A DNA stretch of 64,000 nt from Brevundimonas sp. (GCF_030682035.1 NZ_JAUXQZ010000025.1:372001-436000), one strand, 5' to 3'. Numbered from the stretch's first letter, positions 47,625 to 57,633 are shown. Made by a program: numbers and translations. The notes: generated by a model not told the origin, from the sequence alone.

Positions 47625-48503
47625 ATGACCCGACCCTTCGTCAAGATGAACGGCGCCGGCAACGATTTCGTCGTCGTCAATGCGCTGGAGACGCCGTTCT
47701 CACCGACGGCCGACCAGGCGCGCGCCATCGCTGACCGCGAGACCGGCGAGGGCTGCGACCAGCTGATCGCGCTCGAACCCTCGGACCGCGCCGACGCCTT
47801 CATGCGGGTTTGGAACGCCGACGGCGGCGTGGTCGAGACCTGCGGCAACGCCCTGCGCTGCGTCGGCTGGATGCTGCTTCAGTCGAGCGGCAAGGCCGAG
47901 GTGTTGATCGACACCCTCGGCGGGCCGACCACGGCTTGGCGTGCCGAAGGCCGAGGCCGTGTCGGGTCGGGAGGCCCCGAAGGGCCGACGACCACGGCCC
48001 ACATCAAAGTGGATATGGGCGCGCCGCGTCTCGACTGGGCCCAGATCCCGCTCGACGAGGAAATGGACACCCGCGGCATAGAGCTTCAGGTCGGCCCCAT
48101 CGACGACCCGGTGCTGCACACGCCCGGCGCTGTTTCCATGGGCAATCCGCACGTCGTCTTCTTCATGGACCGTGCGCCCAACGACGCCTTCGTGCGCGGC
48201 ACAGGCTCGCTGATCGAACACCACCCGCGCTTTCCCGAGGGCGTCAACGTCGGCTTCGCCCACGTCATCGCGCCCGACCATATCCGGCTGCGGGTCTGGG
48301 AGCGCGGCGCCGGCCTGACCCGGGCCTGCGGCACCGGGGCCTGCGCCGCCCTCGTCGCCGCCGCCCGCCGAGGTCTGACCGGTCGCGCGGCGACCATCGA
48401 GGTCGATGGCGGCGAACTGCGGGTCGAGTGGGACGAGGCGACCGACCATGTCTTCATGACCGGGCCGGTCGAGGTCGAACGGACGGGCACGCTGAAGGTC
48501 TGA
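47625..48503 (+). CDS. dapF: Diaminopimelate epimerase
   Basis: DapF makes meso-diaminopimelate for peptidoglycan and lysine. The product is 292 residues. It begins RPFVKMNGAGNDFVVVNA. The two catalytic Cys are in GGVVETCGNALRCVG and TRACGTGACAAL. Between W105 and K128 there is a Gly/Pro/Thr-rich stretch (GRGRVGSGGPEGPTTT) that is not in the family core and looks like a loop insertion. Stop-to-start distance to maeB is 220 bp, filled by hairpin repeats. Confidence 0.94.
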   Translation: MTRPFVKMNGAGNDFVVVNALETPFSPTADQARAIADRETGEGCDQLIALEPSDRADAFMRVWNADGGVVETCGNALRCVGWMLLQSSGKAEVLIDTLGGPTTAWRAEGRGRVGSGGPEGPTTTAHIKVDMGAPRLDWAQIPLDEEMDTRGIELQVGPIDDPVLHTPGAVSMGNPHVVFFMDRAPNDAFVRGTGSLIEHHPRFPEGVNVGFAHVIAPDHIRLRVWERGAGLTRACGTGACAALVAAARRGLTGRAATIEVDGGELRVEWDEATDHVFMTGPVEVERTGTLKV

Positions 48504-48511
48504 CCCCTCCC

Positions 48512-48636
48512 TGCTATCGTCATTCCGGGCGAAGGCGAGCGAAGCGAGCCGTAGACCCGGAACCCAGCGGCGCGCGATAGCGCGAACCTGTGGCGGAGCC
48601 CCCGGTCTCCGGGCTTCGCGCCCGGCGCTCCGCCGG
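48512..48636. repeat. Hairpin-rich intergenic repeats before maeB
   Basis: TTCCGGGCGAAGG..GACCCGGAACCCAG (about 48516-48567) is a hairpin of the type seen at 40366 and 32376. GGCGGAGC (48592) faces GCTCCGCC (48634) with an inner CCGGG/CCCGG stem. No gene is seen in this spacer. Confidence 0.6.
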
Positions 48637-48723
48637 CCCTTCCCATCCCAACCGACGGATTTCCGGCGGCGACGCGCCATGCCTGACGGTTGTCGCCGCC
48701 CCTTCCCCGGCTTAGGAACAGCC

Positions 48724-51003
48724 ATGGCCGATCTCACAGACAAACAGACCTTCTCCGACGAAGACGCGCTGGAGTTTCACCGCAGCCCGACCCCGGGCAA
48801 GATTTCCATGGCGCCGACCAAGCCGATGGCGACCCAACGCGACCTGTCGCTGGCCTATTCGCCCGGCGTGGCCATTCCGGTGCTGGCCATCGCCGCCGAT
48901 ATCGACAAGGCCTACGACTATACGTCCAAGGGCAATCTGGTCGCCGTCATCTCCAACGGCACAGCCATCCTCGGGCTCGGCAACCTCGGCCACATGGCGT
49001 CCAAGCCGGTGATGGAGGGCAAGGCCGTCCTGTTCAAACGCTTCGCCGACGTCGACAGCTTCGACGTCGAGGTCAAGACCACCGACCCGGACGAATTCAT
49101 CACCGTGGTCAAGAACATCGGCGACACCTGGGGCGGCATCAATCTGGAGGACATCAAGTCCCCGGAATGTTTCGTCATCGAGAGCGAGCTGCAGGACCTG
49201 CTCGACATCCCGGTCTTCCACGACGACCAGCACGGTACGGCCATCATATCGACCGCCGGCCTGATCAACGCCTGCCACATCACCGGCAAGAAGCTGGAGG
49301 ACATCAAGGTCGTTCTGGCCGGCGCCGGGGCCGCGGGCCTGTCCTCGATCGGACTGATGAAGGCCGTCGGGGTCCGGGCCGAAAACACTGTCATCGTCGA
49401 CCGCGACGGCGTCGTCTGGAAGGGCCGCGACAATGTCGACCAGTGGAAGGCCGCCCACGCCACCGACACCCCGCACCGCACCCTCGCCGAGGCCATGGTA
49501 GGCGCCGATGTTGTCCTCGGCCTCTCGGCCAAGGGGGCGATCACCAAGGAAATGGTCGCCTCGATGGCGCCCAATCCGATCATCTTCGCCATGGCCAATC
49601 CGGACCCGGAGATCACGCCCGAAGACGTGCTGTCCGTGCGATCGGACGCCATCATGGCCACCGGCCGCTCCGACTACGTCAACCAGGTCAACAACGTCCT
49701 CGGCTTCCCCTACATCTTCCGCGGCGCGCTGGACGTGCGCGCCCGCCGCGTCAATCACGAGATGAAGATCGCCTGCGCCCAGGCCTTGGCCGCCCTCGCC
49801 CGCGAGGACGTGCCCGACGAGGTCGCCGCCGCCTATCGCGGCCGCAAGCTGAAATTTGGCCCCGACTACATCATCCCGACGCCGTTCGACCCGCGCCTGA
49901 TCTGGTACATCCCGCCCTTCGTCGCCCAGGCCGCGATGGATACCGGCGTGGCGCGCAAACCGATTGAGGACATGGACGCCTACCGGACCGAACTGCGGTC
50001 GCGCCTCGATCCGTCCGCCGCCCTGATGCAGAACATCTCCGGCGCCGTGCGCGCCGCGTCCAACAAGCGCGTCGTGTTCGCCGAAGGCGAGGAGACCGCC
50101 GTCATCCGCGCCGCCTGGGGCTTCAAACAGGCCGAACTGGGCACGCCCATTTTGCTGGGCCGCGAGGAGCTGATCCGCAAGAACGCGGCCGAGGCCGGCC
50201 TGATCTTCGACGACATGGGCATCGAGATCGTCAACGCCCGCGTCAGCGAGCATAACGCCGACTACACCGACTGGCTCTACGCCCGGCTTCAGCGCCGGGG
50301 CTATCTGCGCCGCGACGTTCAGCGGATGATCAATCAGGACCGCAACTATTTCGCCGCCGCCATGTGCGCCCGCGGCCAGGCCGACTGCATGGTCACCGGG
50401 GTGACCCGTAATTTCAACATGGTGCTGAAGGAGGTCCGGCGCGTCCTCGACGTCAAGGAGCGGATGATCGGCCTGTCGATCCTGCTCGCCAGGGGGCGCA
50501 CCCTGTTCGTCGCCGACACCTCGATCCACGAACTTCCGAACGCGGAGGAACTGGCCGAGATCGCCATCCAGGCCGCGGCCACGGTGCGCAAGCTGGGCAA
50601 GACCCCGCGCGTGGCCTTCCTCAGCTATTCGACCTTCGGCAACCCTCCGGGCGATCGCGGCGAGAAGGTGCGCGAGGCCATCCGCATCCTCGACGCGCGC
50701 GGCGTCGATTTCGAATACGAGGGCGAGATGCCGCCGGAGCTGGCGCTCGATACCGACGCCCGGGCGGCCTATCCGTTCATGCGCCTGTCGGGCCACGCCA
50801 ATGTGCTGGTGATGCCGGCGATCCATTCGGCCGCCATCTCGACCCGACTGGTCCAGCAACTGGGCGGCGCGACCGTGATCGGGCCGTTGCTGGTCGGGCT
50901 TGAGAAGTCCGTCCAGATCGTCAGCCTCGGCGCCTCGGTCAGCGAAATCATCACCGCCGCCACCTTCGCCGCCTATGACGAAGGGGCTGTGGCGGAGGGC
51001 TAG
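48724..51003 (+). CDS. maeB: NADP-dependent malic enzyme with phosphotransacetylase-like domain
   Basis: The enzyme decarboxylates malate to pyruvate with NADP. The product is 759 residues, in the large MaeB class. The malic enzyme domain (about 1-430) has SLAYSPGVAIPVLAI, FHDDQHGTAII and GAGAAGLSSIGLMKAVG. The C-terminal domain (about 435-759) resembles phosphate acetyltransferase and probably senses acetyl-CoA, acting as regulatory domain. The ATG is preceded by TAGGAA. Its TAG overlaps the stop of the convergent transporter gene. Confidence 0.95.
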   Translation: MADLTDKQTFSDEDALEFHRSPTPGKISMAPTKPMATQRDLSLAYSPGVAIPVLAIAADIDKAYDYTSKGNLVAVISNGTAILGLGNLGHMASKPVMEGKAVLFKRFADVDSFDVEVKTTDPDEFITVVKNIGDTWGGINLEDIKSPECFVIESELQDLLDIPVFHDDQHGTAIISTAGLINACHITGKKLEDIKVVLAGAGAAGLSSIGLMKAVGVRAENTVIVDRDGVVWKGRDNVDQWKAAHATDTPHRTLAEAMVGADVVLGLSAKGAITKEMVASMAPNPIIFAMANPDPEITPEDVLSVRSDAIMATGRSDYVNQVNNVLGFPYIFRGALDVRARRVNHEMKIACAQALAALAREDVPDEVAAAYRGRKLKFGPDYIIPTPFDPRLIWYIPPFVAQAAMDTGVARKPIEDMDAYRTELRSRLDPSAALMQNISGAVRAASNKRVVFAEGEETAVIRAAWGFKQAELGTPILLGREELIRKNAAEAGLIFDDMGIEIVNARVSEHNADYTDWLYARLQRRGYLRRDVQRMINQDRNYFAAAMCARGQADCMVTGVTRNFNMVLKEVRRVLDVKERMIGLSILLARGRTLFVADTSIHELPNAEELAEIAIQAAATVRKLGKTPRVAFLSYSTFGNPPGDRGEKVREAIRILDARGVDFEYEGEMPPELALDTDARAAYPFMRLSGHANVLVMPAIHSAAISTRLVQQLGGATVIGPLLVGLEKSVQIVSLGASVSEIITAATFAAYDEGAVAEG

Positions 51004-52358
51004 ACGAGGCCCGCCGCAGCCTTCAGCCGGCGATTCCGGCGATCCAGCATCCAGCACAGGATGACGGCCGGAATCCCCACGGCCGCAGTGCCCGCGAAGA
51101 ACAGGGCATAGGCGACCATCAGCTCATGCCCTTGCTGCAAGCCCTCGACGACCACGCCCGAGAAGCCCTTCAGGAACTTGCCGAGCAGGGCGTAAAACGA
51201 ACTGAGCAAGGCGTACTGGGTGGCCGTATAGCCAATGCCGGTGAGGCTCGACATGTAGGCGACGAGGGCGGCGCCGGCCAGGCCTTCGCTGAAGTTCTCG
51301 ACGAACAGGACCCCGGCGAACATCGGCGTTGAGAGCCCGACCAGCGCCATCAGGGTGTAGCCGAGGTTCGACATCGGGCCGATCAGGGCGCCGAGCAGCA
51401 GGGTCCGGCCAAAGCCGAACCGGAGCGCGCACAGGCCGCCGGCGGCGATGCCGGCGATCGAGCCCGCCAGACCGAAACTGAGGCGCATGGCCCCGATGGC
51501 CTCCTTGGTCAGACCTAGTTCGAGATAGAAGGGTCCGACCATCGGTCCCATAACGAAGTCCGGCAGCCGGTAGAGGCTGATCGCCGCCAGCATCAACAGG
51601 GCGGCGGTCTTGTGCGTCTTCAGGAAGTTGATGAACGGGCCCACGACCGCGTCGAACATGCCGCGCGGCGTCCATGGCGCTGCGCCTCCGGTGGCTTTCG
51701 CGATGGCCGAACGATCCAGCGGTTCCTTCGCGAACAGGGTCGCGACGATCGCGATCGACATGGCCGCGCCCCAGATGCCGTAAGCCCCGTTCCAGCCGAA
51801 CCAGGTGGCGAAGAACAGGATCAGCGCATTGCCGGCCAGAATCGCGAACCGGTAACCCAACTGGTAGGCCGAGGTCAGCAGGCCCAGGTCCTCATCGTTC
51901 TCGGCGCTCTCGATCCGCCAGGCGTCGACGACGATGTCCTGGGTCGCTGAGGCGAAGGCCGTGACCAGAGCGGCCGAGCCCAAGGCCGTTAGTCCGCCTT
52001 CCGGGCCAATAATGGCCATCGCGATCAGGGCTGCCCCGACCAATATCTGGGACAGAAGCATCCAGCCGCGGCGGCGCCCGAACCGCCCGAGAATCGGGAC
52101 GTCGAACCGGTCGACGACCGGCGCCCAGAGGAATTTGAAGGAATAGGCCAAGCCGACCCAGGAGATGAAACCGATGGCGGATAGCGCCACGTCGCCCTCC
52201 GCCAGCCAGAGGCTGAGCGTCGCGCCGGTCAGCAGGAACGGCAGGCCGGAACCGAAGCCCAGCAACAGGGTGATCAGGACGCGCCCACGACCCAGCGCCT
52301 TGAAAACCTCCTTCACGCCCGCCTTGCGCGGCGCGGTTTCTGTGGCGTTGTCGGTCAT
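51000..52358 (-). CDS. MFS transporter, AmpG-like
   Basis: The product is 452 residues with about 12-14 membrane segments. LLGFGSGLPFLLTGATLSLWL, WAPVVDRFDVPIL, GRRRGWMLLSQ and TQDIVVDAWRIE are hallmarks of AmpG, the permease for anhydromuropeptides in peptidoglycan recycling. It may also influence beta-lactamase induction where AmpR/AmpC exist; neither is seen here. Specificity is inferred from the family. Confidence 0.88.
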   Translation of the reverse strand: MTDNATETAPRKAGVKEVFKALGRGRVLITLLLGFGSGLPFLLTGATLSLWLAEGDVALSAIGFISWVGLAYSFKFLWAPVVDRFDVPILGRFGRRRGWMLLSQILVGAALIAMAIIGPEGGLTALGSAALVTAFASATQDIVVDAWRIESAENDEDLGLLTSAYQLGYRFAILAGNALILFFATWFGWNGAYGIWGAAMSIAIVATLFAKEPLDRSAIAKATGGAAPWTPRGMFDAVVGPFINFLKTHKTAALLMLAAISLYRLPDFVMGPMVGPFYLELGLTKEAIGAMRLSFGLAGSIAGIAAGGLCALRFGFGRTLLLGALIGPMSNLGYTLMALVGLSTPMFAGVLFVENFSEGLAGAALVAYMSSLTGIGYTATQYALLSSFYALLGKFLKGFSGVVVEGLQQGHELMVAYALFFAGTAAVGIPAVILCWMLDRRNRRLKAAAGLV

Positions 52359-52390
52359 CGGTGCGTCCCTCTAAGCGACGCCCCCGCGTC

Positions 52391-53914
52391 CTACCCGAGG
52401 GCGACCTTGGCGCGGTCCGTGCGGTTCGTCCAGCGGGCGAGTGAAGCGCGCAGGGATTCCAGCTCCAGCGGCTTGACCAGATGATCGTTCATGCCGGCTT
52501 CGAGACAGGCCTTGCGGTCCTCGGCGAAGGCGTTGGCGGTCAGGGCGACGATGGGCGTCCGGTCTCCCCGCGCCCGGATGGCCCGCGCCGCGCTGGGGCC
52601 GTCCATGCCGGGCATCCGCATATCCATGAAGACGAGATCATAGCGAGCGCGCTTCATCGCATCGACCGCCTCATGGCCGCTGGCGGCGGTCTCGACGGCA
52701 CAGCCCTCGCGGCGCAGCAGGGTCGCGGCCAGCAGGGCGCCGACCGGATTGTCCTCGACCAGCAGTACGCGCGTGCCCGAGAACCGCGTCGGGGCGACGC
52801 GGTCGTCCTCGGGCGGCGGCGGGGGCGGCAGGCCGGGCTGGTGCCCATGGCCCGCACCGGACGCAGCCAGCACCCGCTCGGCCAGGGAGGCGCGGCGCAG
52901 GGGCTTGATCAGATAGCCCTGGAAACCGGCCCCGCGGTAGCGGGCGATCAGGTCGCGCTCGGCAGGCTTGAGCAGGACGATGGACTTGGCCGCGGCGGGC
53001 CTCTGGACCAGACCCTGCCCCGCCTCGCGCGCGGCGTGATCGATCAGGACAACGCCGGCGTCCTCGCGCACCGTCCCGCCCGAGGCCTCGATCTGGGCCA
53101 CGGCGGCGGCGCGGACGAAGGGATCAAGGGTGACCACCGAGACGGCGTGGCCGGTCAGGGGGGTTCCGCGCCTGGGTGACCTGGGCGACGCGTCAAAGGC
53201 GGCCTCGAAGCGGAACCGCGCGCCCGGTCCGCCGGGCCGGTCGTCCACCGTCACCGCGCCCTGCATGGCGGCGGCGAGCTTGGAGACCACCGCCAAGCCC
53301 AGGCCGGCGCCGCCGAAACGGCTGGCGTCCGAGGCGTCGACATGGCCGAACTCCTCAAAGATGCGCGTCCGCGCCTCGGCCGGAACGCCCGGGCCGGTGT
53401 CGTCGATGATGAAGGCGAGCCGGGGCGATTTGATCGGGCCGCCGGTCCGCTCTACGGTGATGCGGACTCCGCCGGTCTCGGTGAATTTGACGGCGTTTCC
53501 CGCGAGGTTGAACAGCACCTGCCGCAATCGGCCTTCGTCGCCCATGATGTCGACGGCACCCGGCGCCACCGACCAGGCGATCTCCAGCCCCTTTTCGTGG
53601 GCGCGCGGACTGAGCAGTTCTGCGACTCCGCGCACCAGCGCCTCCAGATCGACGGGGGCGTGATCGAACTCAAGCTTTCCGGCTTCCAGCCGGGCGTAGT
53701 CGAGCAGGTCGTTGACCAGCCCCAGCAGATGCTCGGCCGACGACCGCGCCGCCTCGGCATAGGCCCGCTGGGCGCCGTCCAGCCGGGTGCGCGACAACAG
53801 ACCCAGCATGCCGATGACGCCGTTGAGGGGTGTGCGCATCTCGTGGCTCATCAGGCGCAGGAACTGCTGTTCCGGAACCTCCGTCTCCGCACCTGACTTC
53901 ACCCGCCGCGCCAT
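52391..53914 (-). CDS. Soluble hybrid histidine kinase with two receiver-like domains
   Basis: The product is 507 residues with no membrane segment and no sensor domain. The HisKA box is FLRLMSHEMRTPLNGVIGML (His near residue 24). ATPase motifs are NLAGNAVKF, DTGPGVP and GGAGLGLAVV. A degenerate receiver (about 265-365) keeps the KP motif (YLIKPL) but lacks the phospho-Asp setting. A complete receiver (about 387-500) has LLVEDN, the phospho-Asp in LVFMDMRMPGMDG, and VKPL. The ATG at 53914 was chosen for GAGGAG six bases upstream. Confidence 0.88.
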   Translation of the reverse strand: MARRVKSGAETEVPEQQFLRLMSHEMRTPLNGVIGMLGLLSRTRLDGAQRAYAEAARSSAEHLLGLVNDLLDYARLEAGKLEFDHAPVDLEALVRGVAELLSPRAHEKGLEIAWSVAPGAVDIMGDEGRLRQVLFNLAGNAVKFTETGGVRITVERTGGPIKSPRLAFIIDDTGPGVPAEARTRIFEEFGHVDASDASRFGGAGLGLAVVSKLAAAMQGAVTVDDRPGGPGARFRFEAAFDASPRSPRRGTPLTGHAVSVVTLDPFVRAAAVAQIEASGGTVREDAGVVLIDHAAREAGQGLVQRPAAAKSIVLLKPAERDLIARYRGAGFQGYLIKPLRRASLAERVLAASGAGHGHQPGLPPPPPPEDDRVAPTRFSGTRVLLVEDNPVGALLAATLLRREGCAVETAASGHEAVDAMKRARYDLVFMDMRMPGMDGPSAARAIRARGDRTPIVALTANAFAEDRKACLEAGMNDHLVKPLELESLRASLARWTNRTDRAKVALG

Positions 53915-54115
53915 ACCGGTCTCCTCGATCGGCATCCTGCCCGGCAATCCCTTAAGACCGGCTCAATCGGCCCGGTTAAGAACCCCACGACAAATAGGGA
54001 TGCCGCCGCATGACAGGCCCTGCGACCCGCCCTGCGGCGACATCCTGCGGTATCGGGCGATCGGGCTGAGAACAGATAGTCCGACGTGGTCAGCAATTGG
54101 TCGTGGCCGTTGCGA

Positions 54116-55705
54116 TCAGAACGCCGCCGTCCCAGCTCGCTGGTCGATCTGCCTCTCAAAATCGCCCTGCGCCCCGACCGTTGAGCGGCGATAGACCAGG
54201 GCCTCGGCGATGTGGCGGCGCAGGACGCCGTCGCATCCATCCAGATCGGCGATGGTGCGGGCCAGCCGCAGCGTTCGGGTCCATCCCCGCGCGGTCAGGC
54301 CGCCGGCCTGCCCGGCGCGCATCAACAGGGCCCGCCCGGCGTCATCCGGCGTCGCGAACCGGTCCAGGATCTCGCCCGAGGCGCGGGCGTTGACGGCCTG
54401 GTCGCGGGCCGTGTCCGGGTCGATCCCGGCGGCGTGCAGCCGGACTTCCTGCATGGCGCGGGCGGCGAACACCCGGGCCGAAGCCTCGGCCGTGCCCTCG
54501 GCGGGCGGCGGCAGGGCCATGTCAGCGGCCGTGACCGGTGGGGTCTCCACGGTCAGGTCGATGCGGTCGAACATCGGGCCCGAGATGCGGTTCTGATAGT
54601 CGCGCTGGCAGCGCGGGGCCTTGCCGCACGCCCCCTTGCCGCCGCCTCCGATTCCGCACCTGCACGGATTCATGGCGGCGATCAGCTGGAACCGGGCCGG
54701 ATAGCGGACATGGGCGTTGGCCCGGGCCACGACGATCTCGCCTGTCTCAAGCGGCGCACGGAGGGAATCGAGGGCCTGGGCGCTGTACTCGGGCAGTTCG
54801 TCCAGGAAGAGGACTCCGTTGTGCGCGAGGGAAGCCTCGCCCGGTTTGGCGCGCAGGCCGCCGCCGGTCAGGGCGGCCATGGAGGCGGAATGGTGCGGCG
54901 AGCGGAACGGCCGGTCGCGGGTCAGGGCGCCGCGCTCGATCAGCCCCGCCACCGACCAAACCATCGAGGTCTCCAGCAGCTCCCTGGGCGTCAACGGCGG
55001 CAGGAGGCCCGGCAGGCGCGCCGCCATCATCGACTTGCCCGAGCCGGGCGGGCCGACGAACAGCAGATTGTGGCCGCCGGCGGCCGCGATCTCCAGCGCC
55101 CGTTTGGCGCTCTCCTGACCCTTGACCTCGCGCAGGTCCGGGACGCGATCGCCGGATCGCATCGCCCCGGGCTCGGGCCGCCGCAGGACCTGGGTTCCCT
55201 TGAAGTGGTTGACCAGGCCGATCAGGGAGCGCGGCGCCAGAACCGCCACATCTCCGGCCCAGGCAGCCTCGGGTCCGTTGGCCTCGGGGCAGATCAGTCC
55301 GAGGCCCATGGCGTCGACCGCCACCGCCGCGGGCAGGGTTCCCCCGACCGGGGCGATCCGGCCGTCCAGCCCCAGTTCGCCCACCGCCGCCCAGCCGGAC
55401 AGCATGTCGGGCGGGATGACGCCCATGGAGGCCAGCAGGGCCAGGGCGATAGGCAGGTCGAAATGGCTGCCCTCCTTGGGCAGGTCGGCCGGGGCCATGT
55501 TGACGATGATCCGCTTCACCGGAAGAGACAGGCCGATGCCGGCGAAGGCGCCGCGGACCCTTTCACGGCTTTCGGCCACGGCTTTATCGGCCAGCCCCAC
55601 GATGGTGAAGGAGGGGTTGTCGCCGCACGACAGCTGCTGGACCTGCACGTCAACCCGCCGGGCGTCCACACCCTCGAAGGCCACCGTCACCACGCTGGCG
55701 AGCAT
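54116..55705 (-). CDS. comM: ComM/YifB family Mg-chelatase-like AAA+ ATPase
   Basis: ComM is a branch-migration helicase that helps integrate transforming DNA. The product is 529 residues. The N-terminal Lon-like domain (GVDARRVDVQVQQL, FTIVGLADKAVAESRERVR, LPKEGSHFDLPIAL) is followed by the AAA+ core with Walker A FVGPPGSGKSMMA and Walker B VLFLDELPE. A cysteine pair region (NPCRCG, ACGKAPRC) and the C-terminal DNA-binding helix region follow. Three start codons are stacked (GTG, ATG, ATG); the third has the best spacing to GGGAGG. Confidence 0.93.
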   Translation of the reverse strand: MLASVVTVAFEGVDARRVDVQVQQLSCGDNPSFTIVGLADKAVAESRERVRGAFAGIGLSLPVKRIIVNMAPADLPKEGSHFDLPIALALLASMGVIPPDMLSGWAAVGELGLDGRIAPVGGTLPAAVAVDAMGLGLICPEANGPEAAWAGDVAVLAPRSLIGLVNHFKGTQVLRRPEPGAMRSGDRVPDLREVKGQESAKRALEIAAAGGHNLLFVGPPGSGKSMMAARLPGLLPPLTPRELLETSMVWSVAGLIERGALTRDRPFRSPHHSASMAALTGGGLRAKPGEASLAHNGVLFLDELPEYSAQALDSLRAPLETGEIVVARANAHVRYPARFQLIAAMNPCRCGIGGGGKGACGKAPRCQRDYQNRISGPMFDRIDLTVETPPVTAADMALPPPAEGTAEASARVFAARAMQEVRLHAAGIDPDTARDQAVNARASGEILDRFATPDDAGRALLMRAGQAGGLTARGWTRTLRLARTIADLDGCDGVLRRHIAEALVYRRSTVGAQGDFERQIDQRAGTAAF

Positions 55706-55767
55706 CATCACCTCCCGTTATGCGAGAGAGAACGAACCATGAACCGGATGGCTTGGCAAGAGCGGCG

Positions 55768-56712
55768 TCAGGCTGACCGCTTTTTCTCCACCACGTCCCA
55801 CATCAGGGCCGCGGCATCGATGCCCGTGAAACGCTTCAGCTGTTGGGCGCCGGTGGGGGAGGTGACGTTGATCTCGGTCAGGTAGTCGCCGATCACGTCG
55901 ATGCCGACGAAGATCAGGCCCCGCCGCTTCAGTTCGGGGCCGATAGCGGCGCAGATCTCGCGGTCGCGCGCAGTCAGCTCGACCGGCGCCGCCGTGCCGC
56001 CGACGCGCAGGTTCGAGCGCACCTGGCCAGAGGCGGGGATGCGGTTGATGGCCCCGACCGGCTCGCCGTCGATCAGGATGATCCGCTTGTCGCCCTTCGA
56101 CACCGCCGGGATGAATTTCTGGATCACCAGAGGATCGCGACTGCCCGTCATGTGGATCTCGATCAGGGCCTCGAGATTGGGGTCGCCGGCCTTGAGCTTG
56201 ACCACGCCCGAGCCCGCCGCGCCGTGCAGGGGCTTGAGCACCACGTCGCCGTGCCGTTCGTGGAAATCGACCAGGGCGACCGGGTCCGAGCTGATCAGGG
56301 TCGGCGGGGTCAGGCGGGGGAATTTCGTCACCAGCAGCTTCTCGGGCGCGCTGCGTACCTCGGCGGGATCGTTCACCACCAGCGTCCCCGGATGCACCGT
56401 CTCCAGCAGATAGGTCGAGGTGACATAGGCCATGTCGAAGGGCGGATCCTGACGCATCAGGATGACATCGACGTCGGCGGCCAGGTCCAGCTTCACCTCG
56501 TCGCCGAAGGCGACGTGGTCTCCCTGGGTCTGACGCAGGGTGACCGGGCGGGCGCGGCAGAACAGGCGGCCGTCCTCCAGCGCCAGGGTGCGGACGTCAT
56601 AGACCCACTGCGCGTGCCCGCGGTCCTGGGCCGTGGTCATCATCATCCATGTGGTGTCGGACTCGATGTTGACCGCCTCGACGGGGTCCATCTGGATCGC
56701 GACTCTGAGCAT
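55768..56712 (-). CDS. gshB: Glutathione synthetase
   Basis: GshB joins gamma-glutamylcysteine and glycine with ATP. The product is 314 residues of ATP-grasp fold. Motifs are [46 protein letters not shown] and [20 protein letters not shown]. Size and motifs are complete. It is separated from sirB1 by a 105-bp spacer containing a REP-like palindrome. Confidence 0.96.
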   Translation of the reverse strand: MLRVAIQMDPVEAVNIESDTTWMMMTTAQDRGHAQWVYDVRTLALEDGRLFCRARPVTLRQTQGDHVAFGDEVKLDLAADVDVILMRQDPPFDMAYVTSTYLLETVHPGTLVVNDPAEVRSAPEKLLVTKFPRLTPPTLISSDPVALVDFHERHGDVVLKPLHGAAGSGVVKLKAGDPNLEALIEIHMTGSRDPLVIQKFIPAVSKGDKRIILIDGEPVGAINRIPASGQVRSNLRVGGTAAPVELTARDREICAAIGPELKRRGLIFVGIDVIGDYLTEINVTSPTGAQQLKRFTGIDAAALMWDVVEKKRSA

Positions 56713-56725
56713 GGGCGTCTTCCTT

Positions 56726-56755
56726 GGCCTACCGCGCTTCGCGCCATTTGAGGCC
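56726..56755. repeat. REP-like palindrome, copy 6
   Basis: On the minus strand: GGCCTCAAAT, then GGCGC-GAA-GCGC hairpin, then GGTAGGCC. Outer arms GGCCT/AGGCC. It starts 14 bases before the gshB start codon, so it lies in the gshB leader. Confidence 0.78.
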
Positions 56756-56817
56756 GGACCACGAGGGACAGACAGCCGCGCACTGGCTAATGGGTAACGG
56801 TGGGCGGCGGCGCAAGC

Positions 56818-57633
56818 CTAGTTCAGCTGCAGCCTGACCCGGTCGACCGACATCTGGCGCGTGATCTCCATCGGATCATCCACCGTGCGAGCCCGGGCCA
56901 GGGCTTCGAGCGCACCGGCGAGGGAGCCCTGTTTCTCCCGCGCGGCGGCGACGTCCAGCCAGGGTCGGTGGTCCTCGGGGTCCAGCAGGGCGCGGCGCAG
57001 GGCCGAACGCTCGGCCCCTTCATAGTCCGCCGCGCGGATGGCCCGGCTGAACAGAACGTTCTGCAGCCGGATCAGGGCCTGGCGATCGGTGACCGGGGCC
57101 ATCAGCACGTCCAGCCGGTCGGCGACGTGCGGCGTCAGCCCGGCCCGCAGGGCGCGGCGGGTCAGTTCCGACGGCAGGACCAGCCGGCCCTGGCTGAACG
57201 GATCCAGCGCCACCGGCCCCTCCGGCGTCTCGACCCGCAGCAGGAAGTGGCCGGGGAAGTCGACGCCCTGAGCCTTGACTCCCGCCCGCCGCGCCGCGTC
57301 GAGGTAGAAGACCGACAGGGCCGCCGACAGGCCGCGCCGGGTGTCGGCCACATCGATGACGTCGGTGTTTCCCGGGCTGTCGTAGTGGATCAAGTCGCCG
57401 TTGAGGCGCAGGTCCGAAGCCATGGTCTCGGCCAGGGCGTCGTCGGGGCTCTCCCCGCCCATCCTCTCGGCCAGCCGTTCGGCGGCGGCGGCGGCCAGGG
57501 TCCGCACGGGCTCGGGATCGCGGAACGGATAGTCGTGGATGGCGCAGGCGATGGCCGCTTCGAGCAGCGGAAACACCTCGTCCTCGGCCTGTCCGGCGCT
57601 GGTCAGCGTCTCGATCGCTTCATCGCGGGTCAT
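56818..57633 (-). CDS. SirB1 family protein (transglutaminase-like + TPR)
   Basis: The product is 271 residues. It has the SirB1 N-terminal region of transglutaminase-like fold (FPLLEAAIACAIHDYP, LAERMGGESPDDALAETMA, ARRAGVKAQGVDFPGHFLLRV) and a C-terminal TPR-like helical part (residues about 185-270). The function is unknown. Its ATG overlaps the yraN stop by four bases (ATGA), in a gshB-region operon that also holds yraN and rsmI. Confidence 0.88.
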   Translation of the reverse strand: MTRDEAIETLTSAGQAEDEVFPLLEAAIACAIHDYPFRDPEPVRTLAAAAAERLAERMGGESPDDALAETMASDLRLNGDLIHYDSPGNTDVIDVADTRRGLSAALSVFYLDAARRAGVKAQGVDFPGHFLLRVETPEGPVALDPFSQGRLVLPSELTRRALRAGLTPHVADRLDVLMAPVTDRQALIRLQNVLFSRAIRAADYEGAERSALRRALLDPEDHRPWLDVAAAREKQGSLAGALEALARARTVDDPMEITRQMSVDRVRLQLN

